This document shows positions 18,066-26,994 of a stretch of DNA of 64,000 bases, one piece after another (the first letter of the stretch is position 1; every line of letters starts with the position of its first letter). The notes below the pieces were generated by a model. The model did not search any database, was not told the origin of the DNA, and saw only the letters and a list, made by a program, of their open reading frames with translations. This stretch comes from CALLPQ01 sp038531745 (GTDB lineage Bacteria > Pseudomonadota > Alphaproteobacteria > Caulobacterales > Parvularculaceae). The position numbers and the translations under genes were made by a program. The stretch lies in NCBI GenBank assembly GCA_038531745.1, contig JBCBBJ010000002.1, positions 248,001 to 312,000 of the forward strand. The letters are read 5' to 3'.

Positions 18066-18208
18066 TGACACTCTCCTTTTTGGCTACGCCGCCCATCGGG
18101 CGTGAGCAAACCATAGCGCCCCAGCTAGACCACTGGTGATTGATTTTCGCCATCTAGTGACGAATAGTGATCAAAATTTTGGGTTTGGAGACGAAAAGAG
18201 ATATCATC

Positions 18209-18670
18209 ATGCTCGATACGTTCGACCGACGGATACTTGCGGCGCTGCAGCGCAACAACCGCCAATCAATGGCCAGTATCGGACGTGATGTTGGCTTATC
18301 TGAACCATCCGTACGCAGACGCATCAGTGCGTTGAGGGCGGAAGGCTACGTCATCGCGGATGTGAGCCTGATCAATCCCGACAAACTGGGTGTCAGCGTG
18401 ATCGTTTCCATTCGCTTTGAAAAGGAAAGCCACAATACGTACACGGCATTCAAGAAACAGATTTTAGCCGATGATCATATTACGCAATGCTATACGGTAA
18501 CAGGCGACGAAGATTTTATCCTAATCGGCTATTTTTCAACCATGGCACACTATGACGACTGGGTAAGTGCGCATCTATTGAGCAATCCGGCGATCTCACG
18601 ATCAACAACACATGTTGTGTATCAGCGGGTTAAGTATGAAACCGCCGTGCCGTTAGACGCAAGCAATTGA
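18209..18670 (+). CDS. Lrp/AsnC family transcriptional regulator
   Basis: 153-residue regulator with an N-terminal winged HTH (LDTFDRRILAALQRNNRQ, then 'IGRDVGLSEPSVRRRISAL') and a C-terminal RAM ligand-binding/oligomerisation domain ('VTGDEDFILIGYFSTMAHYDDW'). Family members bind amino acids and act locally or globally. The ATG at 18209 gives the usual start just before LDxxDRRIL; a GTG at 18167 would add an uncharacteristic leader. It is divergent from the PD40 gene, the likeliest local target. Confidence 0.88.
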   Translation: MLDTFDRRILAALQRNNRQSMASIGRDVGLSEPSVRRRISALRAEGYVIADVSLINPDKLGVSVIVSIRFEKESHNTYTAFKKQILADDHITQCYTVTGDEDFILIGYFSTMAHYDDWVSAHLLSNPAISRSTTHVVYQRVKYETAVPLDASN

Positions 18671-18691
18671 CCCTATTCGCTAAACACGTGT

Positions 18692-19063
18692 TCACGCGTG
18701 GGCCGGTTTCATTTTGGCTTTTGCTTTATCCGTACGCGGTTTATGTATCCGGCGGCGCAGATGGGCAAAGGCGCCAATCATCACAAGCAGCCCGGCATAG
18801 CGCACAAGATAAAGACCCAGATCGAGATTGAGCGATTGCATCATGCCCGACACCGTGTCGGTCATGATGACACTATCGGCCCCGGCCAACCACATGCCGG
18901 TCAGCGGCCAGATCAGCCGGTCAACCAACAACGCCCAGGCCCCCATAATGGCCACGGGCCGGGTTTTGCTCACCAGCATGGCGGCAAAAAATGCGATGAT
19001 AATCGCCCGCCAGAGATCGCTGCCAGAAAAGCCGAGATTGAGAATGTAAACGAGATCATCCAT
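18692..19063 (-). CDS. Small membrane protein of unknown function
   Basis: 123 residues with three hydrophobic helices: LWRAIIIAFFAAMLVSKT, MGAWALLVDRLIWPLTGMWL and LGLYLVRYAGLLVMIGAFAHL, and a basic C-terminal tail ('RRRIHKPRTDKAKAKMKPA'). AGGA lies 8 bases before the ATG at 19063. I do not recognise a family. It converges with the Lrp gene and is divergent from the Ada-like gene. Confidence 0.6.
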   Translation of the reverse strand: MDDLVYILNLGFSGSDLWRAIIIAFFAAMLVSKTRPVAIMGAWALLVDRLIWPLTGMWLAGADSVIMTDTVSGMMQSLNLDLGLYLVRYAGLLVMIGAFAHLRRRIHKPRTDKAKAKMKPAHA

Positions 19064-19220
19064 GGTCACTTCCTTTCCGCACACCAGAAATCATTATGGT
19101 TAATGGGGGGTAAAGACCGCAAAAATCGGGTGGCCCGCTATCGGTGACTTGATTACCGTTCACGCCAAAATGCCCAACACAAACAACAAGCCAGGCCCTG
19201 ACGAGCGGAGACCCTTCCCA

Positions 19221-20111
19221 ATGACGGCATCGATTTCCCCACAAAACCCCTTGGACCCCGTGGCCGCGGCCATTGAGTTTTTGGTCGCTAACGCAAAGGA
19301 CCAGCCAAGCCTCGACGAGCTGGCGGCGCAGGTCGATCTTTCCCCTGCGCATTTTCAGCGCCAGTTCAAAGCTGGTGCGGGTGTGTCGCCGAAAAAGTTT
19401 CTGCAATATCTCACCGCAGGCTGCGCGCGTGATGCCCTCCACAAAGGTCAATCGGTAATGATGGCAGCCTATGGGGCGGGCTTGTCCGGACCATCGCGGC
19501 TGCACGATCTGACCCTGGTGAGCGATGCCATGACGCCGGGGAGCGTGCGCCAACGCGGCGAGGGGGTGCACATCCGCTATGGGCGGGTGGCCGGCCCGTT
19601 TGGCATGGCGATGATTGGCGTCACCGATAAGGGGATTTGCTGGCTAAGCTTTGACGATTTGAACACCGAGACACCCAGTGACCGCGAAGTGGCGGAGCTG
19701 CGCAGCGAATGGCCGCGCGCGCAAATGAGCCATGATCGCGGCGCCATTGAGCCCGTTGCCGCGCAGATCGCTGACTATTTAATCAGTGTTCGTACCAATG
19801 ATGATAATACAAAAAAATCCCCGACGCCGCTTCGATTGCATGTGAACGGCACGAACTTTCAATTGAAGGTGTGGGAGGCCTTGTTGCGGATTCCGTTTGG
19901 CGGCTGTGTGACCTATGGCGATGTTGCCAAAGCGCTAGGCAAACCATCGGCATCGCGGGCCGTGGGCTCCGCCGTGGGGGCAAACCCCATTTCGGTGCTC
20001 ATCCCCTGTCACCGGGTCATCCGGGCGTCGGGGGCGCTTCAGAATTACCGGTGGGGAGCAGCGCGCAAAGATACCCTCCTCGCGCTGGAAGCGGCGGCGA
20101 TTGTGTCTTGA
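19221..20111 (+). CDS. Ada-like protein: AraC HTH plus methylated-DNA-cysteine methyltransferase
   Basis: DNA repair enzyme that removes alkyl groups from O6-alkylguanine onto its own cysteine, fused to an AraC-type HTH. Residues ~10-110 hold the HTH (SLDELAAQVDLSPAHFQRQF ... 'VSPKKFLQYLTAGCARDAL'); the C-terminal half has 'FQLKVWEALLRIPFGGCVTY' and the active site VLIPCHRVIRASG. The N-terminal zinc/phosphotriester domain of full Ada (with its methyl-accepting cysteine) is absent, so methyl-phosphotriester-driven activation is not expected. The ATG at 19221 is chosen, with GGAG upstream; a TTG at 19149 is possible. Confidence 0.9.
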   Translation: MTASISPQNPLDPVAAAIEFLVANAKDQPSLDELAAQVDLSPAHFQRQFKAGAGVSPKKFLQYLTAGCARDALHKGQSVMMAAYGAGLSGPSRLHDLTLVSDAMTPGSVRQRGEGVHIRYGRVAGPFGMAMIGVTDKGICWLSFDDLNTETPSDREVAELRSEWPRAQMSHDRGAIEPVAAQIADYLISVRTNDDNTKKSPTPLRLHVNGTNFQLKVWEALLRIPFGGCVTYGDVAKALGKPSASRAVGSAVGANPISVLIPCHRVIRASGALQNYRWGAARKDTLLALEAAAIVS

Positions 20112-20160
20112 GGGGCGGTGCACATACGTTCGAAAAGTCGGAGATCGCCAGAAGCGGATA

Positions 20161-20706
20161 TTAAGCTTCAACCAAATAGATAGAAAAAATACGAAATGGT
20201 CCCGGTTCGCAGTTATCAAACCTACCTGATTCCAGCATTTCTTTGGCTTCCGAAAAAGTACTGAAGAGGCAATGGCTGTTCACCGGAAATTCATCCGCGA
20301 GAGAGTTGCACGAAAGCGGACTGCACTCGGGGTTTGTGCCGACGGAGTAAGATACAACATCGACGCCCTGCAGCGTTGCCGAATTGGGTTTCACCACATT
20401 GGTTTCAAATGATTTTTCAATATCAAATCTCGTCCACACCCTCTCATCTTCATCGAATTGGTATTCGTAGATCTCATAATAGAATAACGTGAGTTTGGAA
20501 CGATCTACGCCTTCACGAAAAATGATTTGATCCATATCGGCTGGTTTATTAAACAGCCAGTATCCATTGTGTCGCCAATATTTGATGTAATCTGCAAAAT
20601 CCTTCGAGCAGCACGAGCTGATGGCGAAGATGTCATTGACGTCTTGATTGTTAATCCAAGATGGGCGAGGAAGCACCGTTTTGAGCATGTAGCCAGCTGG
20701 AGTCAT
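20161..20706 (-). CDS. AT-rich gene of unknown function
   Basis: 181-residue protein, not recognised. It is acidic and aromatic-rich, and the segment CSPLSCNSLADEFPVNSHCL followed by 'FSEAKEMLESGRFDNCEPGP' looks like a conserved C-terminal core, with two close cysteine pairs that could be structural. No signal peptide or membrane helix is seen. The base composition is clearly more AT-rich than the flanks and the codons differ from its neighbours, suggesting recent acquisition. The start is unsure: ATG at 20706 or 20688, neither with a good ribosome site. It lies between the Ada-like gene (convergent) and an NTF2-like lipoprotein. Confidence 0.65.
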   Translation of the reverse strand: MTPAGYMLKTVLPRPSWINNQDVNDIFAISSCCSKDFADYIKYWRHNGYWLFNKPADMDQIIFREGVDRSKLTLFYYEIYEYQFDEDERVWTRFDIEKSFETNVVKPNSATLQGVDVVSYSVGTNPECSPLSCNSLADEFPVNSHCLFSTFSEAKEMLESGRFDNCEPGPFRIFSIYLVEA

Positions 20707-20786
20707 TGGGACACGCTAGTCTCACTATTACTAATCGACAAATATCTGGAAAGGACCAATCCAGTCATTCTAACTGGAAATCGCGC

Positions 20787-21266
20787 CTACTCTTCACGCG
20801 GAAAATACCATACGGCGGCGATTTTTCTGTCGCGGAACTGATAGACGCCCAGCGCTTTGCTGGTTATGGGGTCGCTCGCGCCGGTTGGTGTCCAGGTCAC
20901 TTGTTCGGTGATGGCGACAGTATCTCCAGTTGCCATCATACTCACGATTTCGCTGGTCACCGTGGGGACGGCAGCAAAATAGCCGCGTAATTCATCGCGG
21001 AGGGCCGCCTTGCCCATCCCTGCCTCCGAATAGGCTGAACCCTCCACATGCCCCCACCGGATATCCTCCGTACACAGCGAAAGCATGGTATCAACCTCCC
21101 GCGCTGAGAACGCCTCCACATAGGCTCGGGTTATCCGTTCTTGCGGCGATACGGCCTCAACCCGCGCCACACCGGGCGGCAATCCGCCCCCATCGGTGCA
21201 CGCACCAAGGGCCGGCATGAGCAGCATGGTCAGGGAAATGACATACACATGATGGTGTGGGCGCAT
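20787..21266 (-). CDS. NTF2/SnoaL-like lipoprotein
   Basis: 159 residues. A lipoprotein signal with lipobox ALGAC is followed by a short linker and a SnoaL/NTF2-like cone-fold domain: 'RAYVEAFSAREVDTMLSLCT', 'WGHVEGSAYSEAGMGKAAL', 'IVSMMATGDTVAITEQVTW' and 'GVYQFRDRKIAAVWYF'. Such domains bind small molecules or act as simple enzymes; none of the residues identifies a substrate. It would sit in the inner or outer membrane facing the periplasm. It follows the DASS transporter gene on the same strand with a 15-base gap, so the two are likely cotranscribed. Confidence 0.75.
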   Translation of the reverse strand: MRPHHHVYVISLTMLLMPALGACTDGGGLPPGVARVEAVSPQERITRAYVEAFSAREVDTMLSLCTEDIRWGHVEGSAYSEAGMGKAALRDELRGYFAAVPTVTSEIVSMMATGDTVAITEQVTWTPTGASDPITSKALGVYQFRDRKIAAVWYFPREE

Positions 21267-21281
21267 GATGGTGACGATCCC

Positions 21282-22676
21282 CTATCCGTTGGCGGGTGAG
21301 AGTGTGAGATATGCACTGGTTGCAACAATCAGGGCAATGATAATATTGAGAACGAACCCCTCGCGCACCATCCGGCCAATGGTGACCTTGCCCGTGCCGT
21401 AAACAATAGCGTTGGGCGCCGTGGCCACAGGCAACATGAAGGCGCATGAGGCGGAGATGACCGCCGGGATCATGATCAAGGCCGGGGCAATCTGCGCCTC
21501 CACCGCCACCGCCGCCAGCACGGGCATTAACAGATTGGCGGTGGCGGTATTGGAGGTCATCTCGGTGAGGAAGGTTACCGACAGGCAAAGCCCGATAATC
21601 ATCAAGAAAGGGGGCAAACTGGCCAGACCGGCAAGGGAGCGGCCGATGACGCCATCAAGCCCGCTGGCGCGGAAACCGGCGGCGATACAAATCCCCCCAG
21701 CAAACAACAATAAGAGGCCCCAGGGGATATTGCTGGCGCTTTCCCAATCAAGCAGCCCACTTGTTCGCCCATCGCCTGCCCGGTTGCCACTGGGCACCAG
21801 AAACATCAAGACAACAGCAAAGACCGCCACAGTTGAATCGCCCGCGCCCGTGATCCCAAACACGCCAGACCATCCGCCAAACGGTTCCGCCCGTGTGATC
21901 CAAAGAATGATCGCCAAGCCGAACACCAACATGGTGCGCACCTCCGCTGAGCGCCAGGGCCCGGGTTCCGGCAAGACGGGCACACGCACACCGCCGAGCG
22001 ACCGGGTCAACCACAACGCCATGACCGGCACGCCAATCACCACACCCGGCAGGCCCGTGACCATAAAGCGCGCAAAGGAATATTCCGCCTGCGTCACTTG
22101 TTCAAACGCATCAGCGAAAATCAGATTTGGCGGTGTACCGATTAATGTTGCCGTCCCGCCCAGAGAGGCCGCATAGGCAATGCCCAGCAAAAGCGGCACA
22201 CTCAATCGCGGATTATCGTCGCGGGCAATGATCGCAAGTGCCAAGGTTGCCAGCATCAAGGTTGTGGCAGAATTTGATATCCACATGGACAAGACAGCCG
22301 CCGCCACCATAAAGCCCAAGACCAGCCGCCGCCCCGAAACGCCAACGAGACGGATCATGTAGAGCGCTAACCGTTCATGGAGGGCTGACTTCTCCAACGC
22401 TTTGGAGAGCATAAACGAAGCCATCAAAAGGATGATCACATGGGAGCCGAGCGCGGATGCCGCCTCTTTGTGGGTCAGGATGCCCGCAAGCGGAAACAGC
22501 GCAAAGGGCACAAGGGAGGTTGCCGGGATCGGCATCGCCTCCGTCACCCACCAGCTCGCCGTCAATAAGGTGATGAAGATCGTTGTCACAATCGCCCGGT
22601 CAAAACCGGCAGAATTTGCCCAGACGCCGCCCATCACAGCAAGGACAAAACCGGCAAGCAAAGAGAGCGGCTTCAT
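21282..22676 (-). CDS. DASS family Na+/carboxylate (SLC13-type) symporter
   Basis: Inner-membrane transporter of the divalent anion:sodium symporter family, 464 residues, with two inverted halves. Both SNT signatures are visible, MWISNSATTLML in the N-half and EMTSNTATANLL in the C-half, which build the sodium and carboxylate sites. 'WWVTEAMPIPATSLVPF' and 'GTATLIGTPPNLIFADAF' are also typical. Likely substrates are C4-dicarboxylates or related anions. An NTF2-like lipoprotein follows downstream in the same direction. Confidence 0.9.
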   Translation of the reverse strand: MKPLSLLAGFVLAVMGGVWANSAGFDRAIVTTIFITLLTASWWVTEAMPIPATSLVPFALFPLAGILTHKEAASALGSHVIILLMASFMLSKALEKSALHERLALYMIRLVGVSGRRLVLGFMVAAAVLSMWISNSATTLMLATLALAIIARDDNPRLSVPLLLGIAYAASLGGTATLIGTPPNLIFADAFEQVTQAEYSFARFMVTGLPGVVIGVPVMALWLTRSLGGVRVPVLPEPGPWRSAEVRTMLVFGLAIILWITRAEPFGGWSGVFGITGAGDSTVAVFAVVLMFLVPSGNRAGDGRTSGLLDWESASNIPWGLLLLFAGGICIAAGFRASGLDGVIGRSLAGLASLPPFLMIIGLCLSVTFLTEMTSNTATANLLMPVLAAVAVEAQIAPALIMIPAVISASCAFMLPVATAPNAIVYGTGKVTIGRMVREGFVLNIIIALIVATSAYLTLSPANG

Positions 22677-22744
22677 ATCAGGTGAATGCCTTTTGCATTG
22701 TGTACGGAGGATTAATCGCGAAGATCAGGCGCGGTCGCGCGGCA

Positions 22745-23359
22745 TTATCGCGCGCCATCACCATCAATATTTTCGCTTGCGTCGTCGCTTTTAATGTCGC
22801 CGGCGTCCGCACCTTCATCGGCGCGGGTCCAAATAAAGGTCTTACAAACTGGGCCCACGCACCCCTGCACTTTCAGGTTCTGTGCCGTCAGGCGGGTAAG
22901 TTTTGATTTGTATGTTTCCCCAGATTCGGGGTCATAAATACGCCCCTTGCGCCAGCCTTTGCGCTTTTTTTCAAAGCCATAGATAATCTGCATACCCTTA
23001 ATTTCACGCGTGCGCAGGGTTTCATCGTCATTGTTTGTGTCCAGCACAACCCCGTCGGCGGTTTCCAACGCCGGGAACCAAATGACCGTTCCGCACACAC
23101 TTTCACCGCACGGATCGATTGCCACCAGCACATTATCGGGGGTGCGCCATAAACCGCTCACGGTGTGGGGATCAATTGCGGCTTGATCGCTTATGTCGCT
23201 CACTTCGGCTGAAACAATCGCGCTGACAGCGGCTTCGGCTTGACTGTCGGTTTGCGCCGATGCCGACGAGACAAATCCGGCAACCACACTCAACCACAGG
23301 GTAAGTGCCAGTGCCCCGCACGGGTGCCTTGGGCTTTTTGTGGACCATTCAGGGCGCAT
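22745..23359 (-). CDS. DUF2147 domain periplasmic protein
   Basis: 204 residues with a Sec signal peptide (cut likely after SASA) and a DUF2147 domain: VSGLWRTPDNVLVAIDPCG, 'CGTVIWFP', 'YGFEKKRKGWRKGRIYDPES' and 'KVQGCVGPVCKTFIW'. The domain is a small beta-barrel of the lipocalin type found in secreted proteins, function unproven. Between signal peptide and domain is an Ala/Ser/Val-rich spacer of about 35 residues, and the C-terminal tail is acidic. It is divergent from the TPR gene. Confidence 0.85.
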   Translation of the reverse strand: MRPEWSTKSPRHPCGALALTLWLSVVAGFVSSASAQTDSQAEAAVSAIVSAEVSDISDQAAIDPHTVSGLWRTPDNVLVAIDPCGESVCGTVIWFPALETADGVVLDTNNDDETLRTREIKGMQIIYGFEKKRKGWRKGRIYDPESGETYKSKLTRLTAQNLKVQGCVGPVCKTFIWTRADEGADAGDIKSDDASENIDGDGAR

Positions 23360-23439
23360 GACGCATTCTCCGTATACAAAATTATTGGGACCGATACCGA
23401 AAGTCCGAAAGCTGACGCGGGGCTTTACGGCGATCCCAA

Positions 23440-23468
23440 TTGCAGCCCAATAGTATGAAGGCTACACT
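23440..23468 (+). promoter_or_regulatory. Putative sigma70-type promoter for the TPR gene
   Basis: TTGCAG and TACACT are separated by 17 bases. The predicted start near 23475 lies just before an ideal ribosome site (AAAGGAGGT at 23477-23485), giving a leader of about 15 bases. By pattern only. Confidence 0.5.
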
Positions 23469-23489
23469 GGTGCTGTAAAGGAGGTTTCC

Positions 23490-24416
23490 ATGGAGCCCAC
23501 ACGGCAAGTGCCTTCCCCCGATCATGGTCATTGGGCGCCCGGTCATACCCACGCCCTGTCCCAGCGATCCTTGATGATTGCCCTAATAATCACCATGACA
23601 TCAATAGCGCTGATTTGCTGGCGTGTGCCTGCCACCGCCCGGGACAAGACCGAAGATGCAAAGCAGGTGTCAGCCCTTGAGACCCCCATGGCCAAGGCCG
23701 AACGGGCCTTTAATGGCGGGCGCTATGACGATGTGCTGGCCCTGGCCAAAGCGCAAGAGCCGGGACGCGGGCGCGGGCCTGACCCCGCACCCTCGTCGGC
23801 GAACCTGCTGGCGCTTGCTGCGCGTAGCGAGAACACGCGCGCCTATTTGGGGAACCAACCCAAAGACGCAGAACGCCGCGTAAAGGCCGCCCGCCGCTTG
23901 GCCCGGCGCGCCCTTGACCTTGATCCGGCCCATGTGGAAGCGAATTTACAATTGGCCATCAGTGACGCCGTGCGCGGTGGTCAGGTGGGCCCGGTCCGCG
24001 CCCTGTTTGGCGGCTATGCCAGCCGCGCCCGGCGCCACCTTGACCGTGCCCTTGAAATCGCGCCCGACAATATCTGGGCTTTATCAACATCCGGTACGTG
24101 GCATCTTGAGGTGGCACGGGCCGGGGGCGGTGCGGTATACGGCGCGGACCGGACGCTTGGCCATGACCAGATGATCCGCGCACGCATCCTCGCACCGGAG
24201 AATGTGACGATCGCCTATGAGACAGCCCTGAGGCTGTTGGCGAGCAATAATCCGGAATGGCGGGAGGCAGCCTTGCAAGCCCTAACCGTGGCAACGCAAA
24301 CCGGTACACCGGCAGCCGCCCATGAATTCCGCTTGCGCACACGTGCGATCGCCCTTGCCGAGGCGGTTGAAACCGGCCCCGGGGCCGTGCGCGACTTTGT
24401 CAAAATCTATGGCTAA
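23490..24416 (+). CDS. TPR-repeat protein with N-terminal membrane segment
   Basis: 308 residues. A polar N-terminus of about 28 residues precedes a hydrophobic segment (LMIALIITMTSIALICW), then a helical-repeat region with TPR-like units: 'KAERAFNGGRYDDVLALAK', 'LARRALDLDPAHVEANLQLA' and 'HLDRALEIAPDNIWALSTSG'. This suggests an anchored periplasmic scaffold. The start is well supported by the near-perfect ribosome site AAAGGAGGT. Its partners are unknown, and the neighbouring genes do not point to a complex. Confidence 0.75.
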   Translation: MEPTRQVPSPDHGHWAPGHTHALSQRSLMIALIITMTSIALICWRVPATARDKTEDAKQVSALETPMAKAERAFNGGRYDDVLALAKAQEPGRGRGPDPAPSSANLLALAARSENTRAYLGNQPKDAERRVKAARRLARRALDLDPAHVEANLQLAISDAVRGGQVGPVRALFGGYASRARRHLDRALEIAPDNIWALSTSGTWHLEVARAGGGAVYGADRTLGHDQMIRARILAPENVTIAYETALRLLASNNPEWREAALQALTVATQTGTPAAAHEFRLRTRAIALAEAVETGPGAVRDFVKIYG

Positions 24417-24483
24417 GTCGGTATCGTGCTGCGGTCATCCGGCCCCTCTTGCGCGGCCTGGGGGCTGGCGCTAAGCGATTATT

Positions 24484-24906
24484 ATGACATCACCGTCCCC
24501 CACTGCGCTGCCAGCGTTGCCCGACCATGTGGTCAAACTGATCCCCGCTGATCAATGGCCCGCCTTTTGCGACGCACAGACCATTGCCTATAGCGCGCTC
24601 GATACCACAGATGGCTTCATGCATCTTTCGACACCAGAACAGATGGTAGGTACGGCTAATCGTCATTATACGGAATACTCTTTTATTATTGGCCTTGCCA
24701 TCCCTACCCGGCATCTTGTAGACAGTCTGAAATGGGAGCCCGCGGCAAAACGCAATAATGCGCTGTTTCCGCATCTTTACGCGCAATGCCCCACGGCATG
24801 GATTAGCCATGCGCTTGTTCTGCGCCGGTCTACAGACAAGACTTTTATGGTGACGGCGCGGATTGACCCACCTTTTGATCCCGCTACGGATTTTTCCCTG
24901 TTTTGA
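24484..24906 (+). CDS. DUF952 family protein
   Basis: 140-residue cytosolic protein of the DUF952 family: VVKLIPADQWPAFCDAQTIA, 'SALDTTDGFMHLSTPEQM', 'LKWEPAAKRNNALFPHLYA' fit its conserved blocks. The function is unknown; its fold is thought to relate to ADP-ribosyltransferase-like or glutathione-binding proteins only by weak similarity, so I make no claim. Its stop lies one base before the pyrD start; this DUF952-pyrD pairing is common in Alphaproteobacteria. Confidence 0.85.
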   Translation: MTSPSPTALPALPDHVVKLIPADQWPAFCDAQTIAYSALDTTDGFMHLSTPEQMVGTANRHYTEYSFIIGLAIPTRHLVDSLKWEPAAKRNNALFPHLYAQCPTAWISHALVLRRSTDKTFMVTARIDPPFDPATDFSLF

Positions 24907-24907
24907 T

Positions 24908-25984
24908 ATGGTCAACGTCCCTCCTTTTCTTGCCGCCTTTGCCACCCGCGCACTTGCCTTTCTTGATCCGGAGGATGCCCACGATCTGACGATCCGTATG
25001 CTGGAAACCGGTGCTTTGCCCGCTGCGCCCGCTGTTGCACCAACATTGAAAACCACCGTGGCGGGCATGACCTTCGACAATCCGTTAGGGCTCGCGGCAG
25101 GGTTTGACAAAAATGCGCGGGTGCCAAATCAGTTGTTGCAGCTTGGGTTTGGCTTTGTGGAGGTGGGGGCCGTTACCCCCGAACCGCAAGCGGGTAATGA
25201 CAAGCCACGGGTCTTTCGCCTGCGCCATGATCAGGCCGTGATCAATCGCTATGGCTTTAACAATGATGGTCTTGAGGTAATTGCCGACCGATTGGCCAAC
25301 CGCGAACGCACGGGCTGTGTGGGGATCAATCTTGGTGCGAATAAAACCGCATCGGACCGAACGGCCGATTATGTGGCGGGCCTTAGCCGTTTGGCTGGCC
25401 TCGTTGATTTTTATACGGTCAATATCTCCTCACCAAACACCCCGGGCTTACGCGCGCTTCAGGATAAAGCGGCATTGGAGGACCTTCTGCACCGCGTTCT
25501 GGTGGAGCGGGCACGAGTGGCCGCCACTACCCCCGTATTTCTAAAACTTTCTCCCGACCTGACCGACAATGACCAGGCCGATATCGTCACTATCTTGATG
25601 GAAATGAAAAAAGACGGCCCGTCGCTAGACGGTCTGATCATTTCCAACACAACACTTGACCGGCCGGACGATTTGACCGGTGACCATCGCGGACAAACGG
25701 GTGGGCTCTCCGGTGTGCCCTTGTTTGAACAATCAACGCGCCTGCTCGGCGACTTTTACCAGGCGCTGGGCACCGATTACGCCCTAATCGGCGTTGGCGG
25801 TATTACCAGTGCGCGCGATGCCTATGTAAAAATTCTCCATGGTGCACAATTGGTTCAGCTTTATACCGCGCTGATTTATCAGGGCCCGGGTCTGGTGCGG
25901 TCCATCCTTGAAGAGCTGCCGGACTTTCTGCGGGCTGACGGTTTTTCATCCGTGACCCAAGCGGTCGGGGCGCAGTGGCGTTAA
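24908..25984 (+). CDS. pyrD: Dihydroorotate dehydrogenase (quinone), class 2
   Basis: FMN enzyme on the inner membrane that oxidises dihydroorotate to orotate, step four of pyrimidine synthesis, passing electrons to quinone. The N-terminal helices (PFLAAFATRALAFLDPEDAH) for membrane and quinone contact mark class 2. Core motifs are NPLGLAAGFDKNARVPNQLL, FNNDGL, NISSPNTPGLRALQ (catalytic-serine loop), and 'SGVPLFEQST' with 'GVGGITSARDAYVKI' for FMN phosphate. The ATG at 24908, one base after the DUF952 stop, gives the usual start. The 3' end overlaps the convergent DUF2125 gene by four bases. Confidence 0.95.
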   Translation: MVNVPPFLAAFATRALAFLDPEDAHDLTIRMLETGALPAAPAVAPTLKTTVAGMTFDNPLGLAAGFDKNARVPNQLLQLGFGFVEVGAVTPEPQAGNDKPRVFRLRHDQAVINRYGFNNDGLEVIADRLANRERTGCVGINLGANKTASDRTADYVAGLSRLAGLVDFYTVNISSPNTPGLRALQDKAALEDLLHRVLVERARVAATTPVFLKLSPDLTDNDQADIVTILMEMKKDGPSLDGLIISNTTLDRPDDLTGDHRGQTGGLSGVPLFEQSTRLLGDFYQALGTDYALIGVGGITSARDAYVKILHGAQLVQLYTALIYQGPGLVRSILEELPDFLRADGFSSVTQAVGAQWR

Positions 25985-26994
25985 CGTGAAGGTGCTTGCG
26001 GTGTTAGGGGTACGCCGTCCACCAGAATTTCTCCGTTCTCGAGTGTAAAAATGCTCTTGATGTTGCCGCCGCCCGCAAGGCTTGCCACCGCAAGACCACC
26101 CATGGCGGCGGCGCGCGCATCGGCGTCAAGCGCACCCAGCGCCCCAAGCGAGACAATAAAATTACCGGGCTTCTGCAACAGCGTTTCGATGCGCCCTGTC
26201 GGTTGGCCCGACGGATCAAGGCTGAGATCACCGGTGGCGGTTAGCTGCGCCGGATTATCGGCAACCAACAGGCGCTCAATTCGCACCGTCCCGCCCGTAT
26301 CAGCCCACCCTTGCGGGGTCTCCGGATTAAGCGTGATATAATCGCTGACTACTGCGACCAGTTCAAGCGCGGTTAAACCGGCCCGCGCCTCACCGTCTGC
26401 CCATTGGGCAGAACCGGCAAGGGCACTCACCAAAAGATCCTCCCCATCAAGATCATCAGGATGGATATTGACGATCAGGTCCCCCAGCGAAAGCCGGGCC
26501 GGGCCGGCATCGGCAGCGAGCAATAACGTTTTCACATCCAGAATAAATGCCCAGCCTTTTTGACGATCGCGGCCAATACTTGCCCGGATTGTTTCCCCAC
26601 TGCCTCTCCAATCCCGGTAGGGTGGGGGGAGCGCGGCAACCCGGAGTACCTGCTTGCCCTGGGGCGAAAAGATCACCCTGTCAAACGCATAAGGCAGCGC
26701 GTCGATATAGAGCCCATCAGCCCGCCAATGTCCCATTTGCGGCGCCTGCCAGTCGATGTCGGTAATGCGGATACGGAGTAAAAAAGGAAACCCTTCCGAT
26801 TTAATCGCCCCGTGGGTAAGATTGACACCTGCCGCGCGCTGCTCATCAACAAAGGTCAGCACCGCGTTCTTTACAGTGCGTGCGCCCATCATCCAAAACG
26901 CTGTATAAAGAACGAAAGCGAGGGCGGTAAAGACCGTCAACCCGATGACAAAGCGGGAGGGACCTTTGCGGGCTTGTTCCGCGCGCGGGCCCAC
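25981..26994 (-). CDS. DUF2125 domain envelope protein
   Basis: 337 residues with one N-terminal membrane segment (VIGLTVFTALAFVLYTAFWM) and a long beta-rich periplasmic region of the DUF2125 type ('GAIKSEGFPFLLRIRITDID', 'GLYIDALPYAFDRVIFSPQG'). The family is almost confined to Alphaproteobacteria and its function is unknown; its repetitive beta structure recalls AsmA-like lipid-handling proteins, which is inference. It ends the minus-strand ftsE-ftsX-ydcF-plsC run and overlaps plsC by one base. Confidence 0.85.
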   Translation of the reverse strand: MGPRAEQARKGPSRFVIGLTVFTALAFVLYTAFWMMGARTVKNAVLTFVDEQRAAGVNLTHGAIKSEGFPFLLRIRITDIDWQAPQMGHWRADGLYIDALPYAFDRVIFSPQGKQVLRVAALPPPYRDWRGSGETIRASIGRDRQKGWAFILDVKTLLLAADAGPARLSLGDLIVNIHPDDLDGEDLLVSALAGSAQWADGEARAGLTALELVAVVSDYITLNPETPQGWADTGGTVRIERLLVADNPAQLTATGDLSLDPSGQPTGRIETLLQKPGNFIVSLGALGALDADARAAAMGGLAVASLAGGGNIKSIFTLENGEILVDGVPLTPQAPSR

